From JADKIH01 sp031417555 (GTDB taxonomy: Bacteria; Bacteroidota; Bacteroidia; AKYH767-A; 2013-40CM-41-45), in the NCBI GenBank assembly GCA_031417555.1, contig JANOVV010000028.1, positions 62,001-126,000 of the forward strand: a stretch of DNA of 64,000 bases, read 5' to 3'. This document shows positions 45,301-53,100 of this stretch, one piece after another (the stretch's first letter is position 1; every line of letters starts with the position of its first letter). The notes below the pieces were generated by a model that did not search any database, was not told where the DNA came from, and was given only the letters and a program-made list of their open reading frames with translations. The position numbers were made by a program, and so were the translations under genes.

Positions 45301-46789
45301 AACAAACTACAATGTTTCTCCATACTCCGGTTCCCCTGGTTGTATTAGTAATCCTTTAATGGGAGATACAATAACATCAGGAGATCAGGCGGCAAACGAT
45401 TTAGCAGACGGTGGCGGTCGTCCGATAAGACCATTAATTTTCTTAACCGATCTTACTGTTAATGGTGCAAATAGCAGAATTGGCGACTGGCAACAAGGCG
45501 GAATTGGTATTTCTCCGACCGGTATATGTGGTTCCTGGAAAAGTGCAACTAAGCTAATTGATAAAACTAAAAACCCGCCTCTTGTAACTATTACAACTGA
45601 TCCGAATCCTGCTAAAAATAATTGGAATCTTGGAAGTGGATCTGATACACCTGCTGAAGGATTTGCAAGCTTGAAAAATGAAGGTTATGGAACCGAAGTT
45701 TCATGGGATATCAATAGCCTGGGATTAATTCCGGGTCATGATTATCGTGTAGTGTTTATGGTTCACGATGGTGATCAAAATAAAACCGGGGGAGATGTAG
45801 GTGAGACTTGTACTACAATTCATATTCCTGATGGATTGTGTAATACATTTAACACACCTCCGCCACCACCTCCGCCATCTGAAAAAGTTTGTTACAAAGG
45901 AACTGCAAATACCTATGTAAGAGCAAGCCAATCATGGACAATTAATACAACTACGAATCAAGCAACCATTCGAACTACATTTTCAAAGAATTTTGTAGAT
46001 AACACGTATGGTACTAATGCTATAAGCTGGCCTTCAGGACATACTTTTAGTAATCTGGTTGGTTCTGATCATGTTCAAATGGCATTGTATGATGGTAACA
46101 ACGTTAAGAAAATGGAATTCAAAGTAGATTATATTACTTCAAATAGTTCTGTTGCTTCAGGTTACAAATGTCTTGGAGTGGTAGGCGGTGAGGGTAGCAT
46201 GTTATTAGGAAATGCATCTGATGTTGTTAGTGCAACAACTTCAATTGACCAAAACTTAAATACTTTTGGTTATGTATTAACTACTAATTCTCCTGCGACA
46301 AACAGCAGCTATACTCCAAATGCAACGTATCCTAACTGGATTTATGATGTATGGTACGAAGTAACTGTTAATCTATCTGCATTTGGACCGGCCGGTTTCG
46401 GAAGACCACTTATAACGGCCATTCATGCAAGCCCAAGTAAGACAGGTAACAATACAGAGGTTATGGTAGATACAATTTGTGTAAATCCTCGACTTGCTTC
46501 CACTTCAGAAATGATTAACGAAAATAATTTAATGGTAAATGCTTACCCGAATCCATTTAGCACAAGTGCTATTATAGAATTCCATACAAATGATAAAGCA
46601 TCTCAGATTGTTCTGGAAGTTTATACACTCACAGGTGAAATAGTTACAACTCTGTTCAATGGTATTGCTGAGCCAGGTATTAAATACAAATCGGAATTTA
46701 AAGGTGAGAATCTTCCAAATGGAATTTACATCTACCGATTGGAAAACGAAGATGGCATTGTCAATGGTAAATTGATATTAATGAAATAA
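36329..46789 (+). CDS. Giant T9SS-secreted protein with 89 CTDC-like tandem repeats
   Basis: A 3486-residue exported protein. The signal peptide has an unusually long N-region (MQKITTQLLFYCCEKRLTRT, core about 21-37, cleaved near FGQ). Residues about 65-545 hold seven Cys-rich Ig/PKD-like repeats (SITGSSTICPGG, YSWSTGATTQCITV). Residues 549-2741 are 89 tandem 24-25-residue repeats alternating between TDDGNACTIDACNSxTGxITH and TNDNNACTVDACDPxTGxxxH types, each with a C-x4-C pair and acidic DDGN/NDNN turns. They resemble the 'Dictyostelium CTDC' repeat (PF00526). An eighth Ig-like repeat, a unique region (about 2800-3400, with a proline stretch near 3177) and a type A sorting domain (AYPNPFSTSAIIEF to GKLILMK) follow. 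Probably a long surface adhesin or filament; calcium binding by the acidic turns is inferred only. Confidence 0.93.
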   Translation: MQKITTQLLFYCCEKRLTRTIPVILLLINFAINVPESFGQSQSISTPGVSIGGSSTTGSVSAGIPNCVPPICTISGSTSICPGTATTLCAPVGLAAYSWSTGSTAQCISVTTPGTYIVTITAVGGCTSTCNITVTTATAPISGSGSICSGGSTQLCSVAGASSYSWSTGATTQCITVTTAGTYSVTTCINGCYITSSKTVTVGSVSCSITGNSTICSGGSTSLCAPSGLSSYSWSTGATTKCITVSSAGTYTVTVSNGGCTSSCSKTVTVRPALNCTITGASSFCQGGSTQLCLPTGYQSYSWNTGATTRCITVTSAGTYYGNVNDGTCNKTCSKAVTVTSVNCSITGSSSICPGTTTQLCGPAGQSSYSWSTGSTSQCITVGSSGTYTLTVTNGGCTSSCSKTVTVGAISCSITGSSTICAGGSNQLCAPDGMATYSWSTGATTQCIIVNNSGNYSVTITNGSGCSSSCSKSVSLNNTLSCNITGTTAICPDGTTQLCAPAGMATYSWSTGATTQCIFVSSASTYTVTVTDGSGCNSTCSKSVTIINTDDGNACTIDACNQQTGGVTHTAVNTDDGNACTVDACNIQTGVITHTYASIDDGNPCTIDACNSLTGGVTHTAVNTDDGNACTIDACNIQTGVITHTAVNTDDGNPCTVDACNVQTGGITHTAVNTDDGNQCTIDACNSLTGGITHTAVNVDDANACTIDVCNSITGITHTAVSTNDNNACTYDGCDPVTGVFHNTINSDDNNPCTIDNCNSLTGITHTAVNPDDGNVCTTDGCNTATGVFHISVSVNDNNLCTIDGCDPITGIFHILKNTDDGNACTIDACNSVSGAITHVPVNINDNNACTTDACDPITGIITYVLVSTEDGNACTIDGCNSITGVTHVPVSTNDNNACTFDGCDPVLGVFHNTISSDDNNPCTLDNCNPVTGIFHTAVDPNDGNVCTTDGCNTATGVYHISVSVNDNNLCTIDGCDPVNGIFHILKNTDDGNACTIDACNSLTGAITHVPVVINDNNACTTDACDPATGVVTHIQLLTDDGNACTIDDCNIFTGVTHVPVSTNDNNACTFDGCDPVLGVFHNTISSDDNNPCTIDNCNVSTGVFHTPVNPDDANVCTTDGCNSITGVFHISLLTNDNNYCTIDGCDPITGIFHTPVNADDGNSCTEDNCIPANGSITHVPFNVNDNNPCTIDACNPAFGNITHVPVITDDGNPCTIDACNSFSGVVTHLAVIINDNNACTMDACDPFNGNITHMAVFIDDANACTNDFCNSITGGITHPAIIINDNNACTVDACDPATGNITHAQIITDDGNKCTIDACNSSTGAITHVVINPNDNNPCTVDACDPITGNITNIPGITDDGNACTIDACNPATGAVTHVVKDVDDNNACTVDACNPSTGNITHTLVITDDSNACTVDACNSATGAISHVVVDPNDNNACTVDACNPSTGNITHIQTITDDGNACTIDACNTETGAVTHVVKNVNDNNACTVDACNPSDGNITHTLIITDDGNKCTVDACNSATGAVTHVVKDVDDNNACTLDACDPSDGNITHTLGITDDGNACTVDACNSATGAVTHVVIDVDDSNACTEDACDPSNGNITHTLGITDDGNACTVDACNTATGAVTHMVIGVDDKNECTVDACDPANGNISHNAVITDDGNACTIDACNSATGAITHVVINASDDNACTIDACDPASGNITHITFNTNDGNACTIDGCNPLTGEFHIPVSTEDNNLCTFDGCDPVLGVFHNAVNSNDNNLCTADGCNSLTGIFHTTIDPNDNNVCTTDGCNTLTGVFHISALTNDNNACTIDGCDPITGIFHTLKNADDGNACTIDACNTATGAITHVVVVTNDNNACTVDACDPATGFITHNAISIDDGNACTADACNTTTGAITHVVANTNDNNACTIDACDPATGFITHAFINTDDGNACTTDACNSVTGSITHVPVNISDNNVCTTDACDPLTGFILHTTLNPDDGNVCTIDACNSITGITHVQVSSNDNNACTFDGCDPILGIFHNTISSDDNNPCTIDNCNSITGISHTTVNPDDGNVCTIDACNTITGVTHTSVATNDNNACTIDGCDPVTGIFHIAKNTDDGNACTVDACNTLTGAITHIVVNTNDNNACTVDACDPSTGFITHTAISINDGNACTVDACNSSTGDITHVLVNVNDGNACTLDACDPVTGFITHNAISINDGNACTVDACNSANGDITHVLVNVNDGNACTADICDPATGFITHPFINTDDGNACTVDACNSTTGAITHVVVNTNDNNACTIDACDPATGFITHTVINTDDGNACTIDACNSATGSITHVLVNINDNNACTTDACDPATGFITHTFLNPDDGNVCTIDACNSITGITHVQVSSNDNNVCTFDGCDPITGVFHNTISSDDNNPCTIDNCNSITGISHTSVNPDDGNVCTIDACNSITGVTHTSVATNDNNACTIDGCDPVTGVFHIAKNIDDGNACTADACNSATGAITHVFVNTNDNNACTVDACDPVTGIITHVVISIDDNNACTADACNSITGLVTHTNVITDDGNPCTNDVCNPFTGIITHTATITDDGNPCTIDACNSVTGGVTHTAVNTDDGNACTTDACNPATGAITHTAVNIDDSNPCTIDACNSVTGGITHTAVNTDDGNACTTDACNPSTGAITHIAVVTDDGNACTVDACNSSTGVITHTALNTDDGNACTTDACNPLTGAITHTAVVIDDNNACTVDACNSVTGVITHIANQPTTCTITGNSDICFSGNTTLSVSNVGSYLWSTGQTTSSITVTSAGLYSVIVTSNNGCSSTCSLTVTSHNCGITLRKTPDKCEFPDGVPTLVNFEYVVKNNLTSGFSASGILTDDNGTPLNKLDDVLVCNWGPIIPGDSTICYKAFTISSTYTNIAIASGTSGGASVSAIATATVKGVNCNCNLNYPDNSNLPRSAVIFNESEILRTSEPGPTSCATLGSKIKLWYNDEHAMLLGIKSVSVKTSGGTITTNYNVSPYSGSPGCISNPLMGDTITSGDQAANDLADGGGRPIRPLIFLTDLTVNGANSRIGDWQQGGIGISPTGICGSWKSATKLIDKTKNPPLVTITTDPNPAKNNWNLGSGSDTPAEGFASLKNEGYGTEVSWDINSLGLIPGHDYRVVFMVHDGDQNKTGGDVGETCTTIHIPDGLCNTFNTPPPPPPPSEKVCYKGTANTYVRASQSWTINTTTNQATIRTTFSKNFVDNTYGTNAISWPSGHTFSNLVGSDHVQMALYDGNNVKKMEFKVDYITSNSSVASGYKCLGVVGGEGSMLLGNASDVVSATTSIDQNLNTFGYVLTTNSPATNSSYTPNATYPNWIYDVWYEVTVNLSAFGPAGFGRPLITAIHASPSKTGNNTEVMVDTICVNPRLASTSEMINENNLMVNAYPNPFSTSAIIEFHTNDKASQIVLEVYTLTGEIVTTLFNGIAEPGIKYKSEFKGENLPNGIYIYRLENEDGIVNGKLILMK
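37973..44552 (+). repeat. 72-75-bp tandem coding repeat, 89 units
   Basis: Each unit begins near GATGATGGYAATGC or AACGATAACAATGC and encodes one CTDC-like repeat. Units are not identical; larger blocks of about seven units recur (for example from 38500, 39007, 39520, 41530, 42340 and 43440, each starting with a CTFDGCDP- or CTYDGCDP-type unit and an HNTI-type ending), showing block duplication on top of single-unit duplication. Confidence 0.92.
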
Positions 46790-46805
46790 CAACCATGAAA
46801 CCCTG

Positions 46806-46839
46806 AAAAAATGCCTCCAATTTCGGAGGCATTTTTTTT
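46806..46839 (+). terminator. Intrinsic terminator after the giant repeat gene
   Basis: AAAATGCCTCC pairs with GGAGGCATTTT around a 6-nt AATTTC loop, followed by a T run; it starts 17 bp after the stop codon. Confidence 0.9.
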
Positions 46840-46861
46840 GTGGTATCTAGAATATGGCTGC

Positions 46862-48120
46862 GAGATTAAAACCGAAAAGTTCTCTAACAAGATGACAATT
46901 TCAAATGCTTATAGAGGGATGAGAATGTAATGCTAAAAGATGCTATGCATTTTTCAGAATGAAACTTTTAGCTTTACTTTTTTCCCTTCTTTTTTTAAAC
47001 AACGGTCATCTCTTTAGAGAGCTTTTCGGTCAATTGTTAATGTCTTTTTAGCTTAATAATTTTTCAACTATTTTTGTTCAAATAGTCTTTTTGTATTGTG
47101 TAGAATATTACTGCGAGATTAAAACCGAAAAGTTCTCTGGCGAGATGACAATTTCGTATGCTTATAGGGGGATGAGAATGTAATGCTAAAAGATGCTATG
47201 CATTTTTCAGAATGAAACTTTTAGCTTTACCTTTATCCCCTTCTTTTTTTAAACAACGGTCATCTCTTTAGAGAACTTTTCGGTTAATTCGAAATGTCTC
47301 TTTAGCTTAATAATTTTGCAACTATTTTTGTTCACAATACCTTTTTTGTATTGTGTAGAATATTACTGCGAAATTAAAAACCGAAAGGTTTTCTGGCGAG
47401 ATGACAATTTTGTAGACTTATTGGGGGATGAGAATGTAATGCTAAAAGATGCTATGCATTATTCAGAATGAAACTTTTAGCTTTACTTTTTTCCCTTCTT
47501 TTTTTAAACAACGGTCATCTCTTTAGAGAGCTTTTCGGTCAATTGGTAATGTCTTTTTAGCTTAATAATTTTTCAACTGTTTTTGTTCAAATAGTCTTTT
47601 TGTATTGTGTAGAATATTACTGCGAGATTAAAAACTTAAAGGTTCTCTGGCGAGCAATGTCATTAAGTTAAGCTACGGGTCATGTTTTTTTTGCCACAAA
47701 AACACAAAAACACTAAAAAAAACAAAAATTAAATACCAACAATTTTGTGTCTTAGTGTTTTTGTGGCATTAGATCCTTAACTTAATGACATTGCTCTGGC
47801 GAGATGACAATTTCGTATGCTTATAGGGGGATGTGAGTGTAATGCTAAAAGATGCTAAGCATGTTTCAGAATGAAACTTTTAGCTTTACCTATTGCCCTC
47901 TTCTTTTTCTAAACATGGGTCATCTCTTTAGAGAGCTTTTCGGTTAATTAGAAATGTCTCTTAAGCTTAATAATTTTTCAACTATTTTTGTCCACATTGC
48001 CTTTTTTGTATTGTATAGAATATTACTGCGAGATTAAAACCGAAAAGTTCTCTGGCGAGATGACAATTTTGTAGACTTATTGGGGGATGAGAATGTAATG
48101 CTAAAAGATGCTATGCATTA
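46862..48120. repeat. Tandem array of ~253-bp hairpin repeats (4.4 copies)
   Basis: Copies start at about 46862, 47115, 47370, 47623 and 48030; the last is cut off at 48120. Each unit is itself a large imperfect palindrome. The outer arm ACCGAAAAGTTCTCT plus GAGATGAC is matched by GTCATCTC plus AGAGAACTTTTCGGT about 150 bp later; an inner pair is GTAATGCTAAAAG with CTTTTAGCTTTAC. A linker with TTTTTGTATTGTGTAG follows each unit. No ORF lies inside. Copy 4 is split by the element at 47655-47793. Confidence 0.88.
47655..47793. mobile_element. 139-bp MITE-like element with 18-bp perfect terminal inverted repeats
   Basis: The ends are CAATGTCATTAAGTTAAG (47655-47672) and its exact complement CTTAACTTAATGACATTG (47776-47793). 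The 10-bp sequence CTCTGGCGAG is found directly on both sides (47645-47654 and 47794-47803) but once in the other copies of the host repeat (apart from point changes), so it is a target-site duplication. There is no transposase gene. Inside, TGCCACAAAAACAC and its partner GTGTTTTTGTGGCA form a second inverted pair. Confidence 0.9.
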
Positions 48121-48137
48121 TACCCGATACTCGACTC

Positions 48138-48779
48138 TCACTTAAACCTCCCTTTAAACTCTCTTTTAAATTCCAGAAAATCCGGTATTGAAACATTTTT
48201 AACATAGGAATTGTCGGGATGATTTAAAATGTATTCCTGGTGGTAATCTTCTGCCGGATAAAATTTTGAAAAAGATTTTACCTCTGTAACAATTTTATCT
48301 GAATATTTTTTAGATTCTGATAAGCGTTTAATTTCAGATTCGATAATTTCTTTTTCTTTTTCATTGCGATAGAAAGCAACAGAACGGTATTGTGTACCAC
48401 GGTCGTTGCCTTGTCTGTTAAGTGTGGTAGGATCCATACTCGTAAAAAATGCAGAGACTAAGGTCGCATAAGTGATTTTTGAAGGATCGTAATATACCTG
48501 TACAACTTCAGCATGTCCCGTATTTCCATTGCATACATTTTCATAATTCGGATTAGGATCTGTTCCTCCTGAATAACCCGATACGGCATCTCTTACACCT
48601 TCTAGGCTTTGAAAAACAATTTCCGAATGCCAGAAACACCCTTCACCAAAAGTTGCTATTGCTTCCTTAGAACCGGGATTGCCCTTGATGCCTGCTGGAA
48701 TAGTTTCATTCTTAGTATGAGTTTGTGCACACGAATAAAAAGTGGCAAATGAAATTAATACTATCAATATACTTTTCAT
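48138..48779 (-). CDS. msrA: Peptide methionine-S-sulfoxide reductase MsrA, exported
   Basis: A 213-residue protein. A lipoprotein-type signal (MKSILIVLISFATFYSCAQT, lipobox FYSC, Cys17) precedes the MsrA domain with the catalytic Cys in FGEGCFWHSE, the GGTDPNPNYENVCNGNTGHAE substrate region, YYDPSKITYATLVSAFF and PAEDYHQEYI. It repairs S-sulfoxides of methionine in envelope proteins. It is 25 bp downstream of msrB on the same strand, so the pair is an operon covering both stereoisomers. Confidence 0.93.
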   Translation of the reverse strand: MKSILIVLISFATFYSCAQTHTKNETIPAGIKGNPGSKEAIATFGEGCFWHSEIVFQSLEGVRDAVSGYSGGTDPNPNYENVCNGNTGHAEVVQVYYDPSKITYATLVSAFFTSMDPTTLNRQGNDRGTQYRSVAFYRNEKEKEIIESEIKRLSESKKYSDKIVTEVKSFSKFYPAEDYHQEYILNHPDNSYVKNVSIPDFLEFKREFKGRFK

Positions 48780-48804
48780 AATCTTAATTTTTTAAAATTG
48801 GTTT

Positions 48805-49341
48805 TTATTTAGAACTAACCGGAGGTTTTCCTCCTTCGGGAACAAAAATAAGTGCATCCGAATTCATGCAATATCTTTTACCGGTAGGAGCCGGGCCATC
48901 ATCGAAAACATGACCGAGGTGTGAGCCGCTTTTACTGTCTACAACTTCTATACGTTCCATGCCTATACTCCCGTCTTTTATCAAACGAACTGCATCAGGG
49001 TTTATAGGTGAATAAAAACTTGGCCAACCTGTACCCGAATTAAATTTAGCTTCTGAACTGAATAATGGCTGCAAAGTAGCCGCTGAATAGTAGGTTCCTT
49101 TTTCGTAAAAGTGGTCGTATTTTCCTGTGCCCGGTCTTTCCGTTCCTTTATTCCTTAGTATATAATATTGTTTGTCTGTAAGTCTTGCTTTCCATTCAGC
49201 ATCACTCATTTGCATCGGATAAATGGTTGTTTTTTCAGCAAGAGGAGGATCCGGATATTTTGCATTTTTAGATTGTGAAAATGAACAACTGTTATTTAGA
49301 AAAATAAATGCTGTTAAGAGAATGGATGTCAGTGTTTTCAT
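48805..49341 (-). CDS. msrB: Peptide methionine-R-sulfoxide reductase MsrB, exported
   Basis: A 178-residue protein. Signal MKTLTSILLTAFIFLNNSCS with a lipobox-like NNSC suggests a lipoprotein. The MsrB core has SDAEWKARLTDKQYYILRNK, the GTERPGTGKYDHFYEKGTYY region, FNSGTGWPSFYSPI, GSHLGHVFDDGPAPTGKRYC and the catalytic Cys in RYCMNSDAL. The two CxxC pairs that bind zinc in many MsrB proteins are absent (the first position reads YYSAATLQ), so it is the zinc-free type. First gene of the msrB-msrA unit. Confidence 0.93.
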   Translation of the reverse strand: MKTLTSILLTAFIFLNNSCSFSQSKNAKYPDPPLAEKTTIYPMQMSDAEWKARLTDKQYYILRNKGTERPGTGKYDHFYEKGTYYSAATLQPLFSSEAKFNSGTGWPSFYSPINPDAVRLIKDGSIGMERIEVVDSKSGSHLGHVFDDGPAPTGKRYCMNSDALIFVPEGGKPPVSSK

Positions 49342-49425
49342 TTGTTTTAGTTAGATGTACGAAGTAACGGAAAATCCGGTTTTTAATTTGTCGGCCAGCT
49401 TACTTATTTTCTGTATGATGGAATT

Positions 49426-49503
49426 GAATACGGATTTTACGGATTTTACAGGTTTGCACGGATTTATCGGTGTAAACCCGTCTAATCTGTTAAATCCGTG
49501 TTC
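49426..49503. repeat. Imperfect palindrome of a GGATTT/AAATCC repeat type
   Basis: GAATACGGATTTTACGGA at the left is mirrored by TCTGTTAAATCCGTGTTC at the right, with a further inner pair (CACGGATTT side and ACCCGTCTAATC side). The sequence type (ACGGATTTTACGGATTT ... AAATCCGTG) is familiar as a dispersed intergenic repeat in Bacteroidetes genomes. It lies in the 838-bp gap after msrB. Confidence 0.7.
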
Positions 49504-50179
49504 CATTAAACCAATACATAGCAAAAACAACCCTTTTTTAAAAAAATCCAGGATTCAGTTTTCCCTAAATTTTCATTATCGTTTGAATTAATTTTAATTT
49601 TCAGTCATTCAAAAAGAATTTTTCAAAAACTGTTTGAGTAGATCGTTTTTCGACAATTCATATAAAAGTAAATGTTAGAAAATTATATTATTTGAAAGTA
49701 TTGTGAAAGGATATGGCTACAAAAACTTTTCTTTTTACTTATTAATTGGAATTTGAAACTGTAATAAATTTAAAAAAATGCAAATCACTTTTTTGCCTTT
49801 TTAAATCTCTGAAGATGTATTAAAGTGTAAGAAATGTAAAGCTTAGTGATATTTTCTGTGAGAATGGAAATATTTTATCGAATAAAAACTGCTTTTAGTT
49901 TTCACGACAGCCTTGTTTAGTGTTAAATGGCTTAAATAGACTTCCAATTCTATTTTTCTACATGGTTCTATATTAGAAATTACGTTTGTAATAAATGGCT
50001 TTTAATCGAGTTTTTAGGTTGCATCATTTGTCAGATACTGGCGTACATATCGATGAATTAGTGTTTTTTGAATGGACATACATCCAAAATAAGGGACCAT
50101 CTAAATAGCATTAATCGAAAGATAATAATAGAAAGTACTCTTCGCCGAAAACGAGAGAGTTATAAAGATTAAGGACATT
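49504..50179. other. Intergenic region before the 10.5-kb adhesin gene
   Basis: No gene is seen in 676 bp. It should hold the promoter of the adhesin-PorP-PorE operon, but I cannot place it with confidence; TTTTTTG at 50064-50070 is a possible -33 element. An AAGGA stretch 4 nt before the ATG at 50180 is an unusually good ribosome-binding site for this genome. Confidence 0.4.
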
Positions 50180-53100
50180 ATGCCCGAATCATTACATACA
50201 TCAGTCAGACATTTATGTCAGGACATTAAAAGAAAGGCCTTCGTCGTCAAGATGAAAAAGTTTTTCCTTTATTTTTCTGCCATACTTATGTTACTTTCTT
50301 TTGATGCAAAAGCAGCCAATGAAACATTTACTTCAGGTGCTTTTATTATCAACATGGGAGTAACACCTCAAACCGTTGCAAATGGTTTGAAGCCTTATGG
50401 ATTAATTTACGACCTGATTAAAAACAATGATGTACCTATTAAGTGGGTCATCGGACAATCAAAAGTTAAAGATGGAGTCGATTTTACATACAATGGTAAT
50501 AGTTACCGCGGTGGTACATTTATTATTAACTCTGAATATAGAAGTGCTGCCGTAAATGCAAAGATCGCAGCATGGCAGGCAAAGGGCGTTGTTGGAGTTA
50601 CAACTATAAGCCCAATGACATTAAATGTTACAGTTACATTACAGGCTGTTCCAAATTGGGCCATGGATGCTCAGAACGGAAAAATAGCTATTGATTTTTT
50701 AATTGCAGCGGAAATTCCGGCATCTGCTTATTACTTTCGAACTCCTGCAACTCTTAATGCTTGTGATAATCTTTATGTAATGCCTCATGCAGATCCGAAG
50801 TGGTCAACTCACAGTAACCTTTATTTCTGGAATAAAAATAACAGAGGTGCTATCTGGGGCGGATGCCATGCAGTAAGTGTTATGGAAGGTCCGAGTTGTG
50901 TCAACCCGGCGAATCCAACTCAGAATCTGAAATTTCTTACGACCGGTGGAATGGTTCCATTTGGTTCCCATGCAAATGGTACACCGCCCTACAGCTATTC
51001 GAATTTAAGTGATCCGGTTTTTCAGTTTATGGGTTCTGAAGATGCGGCACACCAGGGCGGTTCTGAGCAAATTTACCTTCCATTAAAAGCAGGAAGTACA
51101 TGGAATCCAAGTGTGAAAATTGGTTGTTATGATCCGACACAATTTGATGTGCCTGCGAAATCTAATGGACCTGCAGTTCTAACCGCATATGGATATGCAT
51201 TTAATGATACTACACGTGGTGTGGTAATGTATGAAAGCGGACACAACATTGGTGGGACAGCACCGGAAAATGTGGCAGCACAACGAATATTCTTTAACTG
51301 GTCATTTATCGGAGCTTCTAATAAAGAACCACGGGTAACATATTCGAATATTCCAACAAAGATGAATAGTAATGTACTGTATCCCAATTTTACGGCATCG
51401 GCAACTTCGCCGGTTGGATTAAGTGTATTCACCTATAAGTGGAGTTCTACCATTGGTGGTGTTTTTACTGCACCAACAAGTGCAGTTACAAATTATACAG
51501 CACCTGCAGTCGGTACGCCAACTATTGCAAAAATCATTTGTAAGGTTACCGATAATTGTGGGCGATATGCATTAACAGAGTTTAGTGTATTATTCATGCC
51601 GCCGCCTGCAGCTCCTGTTGCAGTTAATGATACAATTAGATTTCCAAATCTTTGCAGTGCATCCACACAAACTATTAATGTTCTTACGAATGATAATGAC
51701 ATTAATCTGGATATGACCACAACAATTTCTTTTTTGGGCGGTGGTAATCATGGAACTTTTACTAACAATGGAGGAGGAAGTGTTACATATACTCCGGGAT
51801 GGCTCTTCCAGGGATCTGATACAATGAGGTACCAGGTATGTGATAGTACAGCACTTTGTCACCAGGCGACTATTGTTGTAACTACAGGTTATACAGGGCC
51901 GTGTGCGATGACAACGTATCAAAGAACGGATACAGCACGGGCTGATACTGTACAATTTCAGCAAGGTATTGCAGGTCCAAATAGTTCACTTGGATATCCT
52001 GATGCAATCAACGGTAGTAATTCAAATACTGCAAGATGGGGAAGTGACAATGATTCATTAATATTAAGACTCGATAATCAGATCAGTACCGGTGATACGG
52101 TTCAGTTCCGAATGGCCGCTGATAATAACAACTGTATTGATTTTACTCTAATGGGTTCACTTACCTCTGGTGGTTTTGTACCCGGTGTAAATTCATTAAA
52201 TGGCACGATAGCTTCCAGTACCCAAAAAATATACAATTGGTATAATTTCATTGTTACCGGAAATACACGCTATGTAAAAATACTTGTCAGGAATACAGCC
52301 TGTGACAATAAAATTGACCTTGATGCCATTCGTGCAAATTACCGTTACTGCACAAGTAATGTTCCTGTTGCAAATAAAGACAATGCAACAACAGCAGCAA
52401 ATGTTGCTATTACAACAAATGTAAAAACCAATGATACAGACCCTGCCGGTGGTGCACTTTCAGTAACAATTGTTGATGGTCCAAATAATGGAACTGCCGG
52501 TGTTAATGGAGCAGGAAATATTGTTTATACTCCGGACTCTGCTTTTTTCGGAGCGGATACCTTAATTTATAAGGTATGTAATTCAAGTTGCCTTTGTGAT
52601 ACTGCCTATGTAATTTATGATGTACAAACCCATCCACCTTGTGGAGCAGGAGTTCCTTCCTATTATAGAAATGGGAATGCAACAAGTGTTCCTTCAAGTT
52701 TAGGCGTGACCAATCCAAACGGAGCAATTGGAATTCCTGACCAGGTTGACGGAGGTAATGGACAATCTGCAAAGATTAATAATGTTGTCAATGATTATAT
52801 CGTAATGGATCTCACAGATACTGTTTACTCCGGCGATACTGTTGTTGTTCGTATTGCTCCTGATAACAACAGTGCAAATACAATAAGAGTACAGGCAAAT
52901 CTAACTAATGCCTGGGGTTCACCTTCGACAAGTACAGATTTTAATTTACCTGCAGCTAATGGAAAAATTTATTCAAATTATAATTTAATACTGACCGGCA
53001 ATGCAAGATATATAAGAGTTATACAAATAACCACGACTAATAACGTAGATGTAGATGCGGTGAGTTACGATTACTGGTACTGTGGTATTATGCCAAATAA

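Noticed and set aside
49355..49591. 78-codon ORF between msrB and the adhesin
   Set aside because: Its middle is the GGATTT palindrome, and its composition is explained by that repeat.
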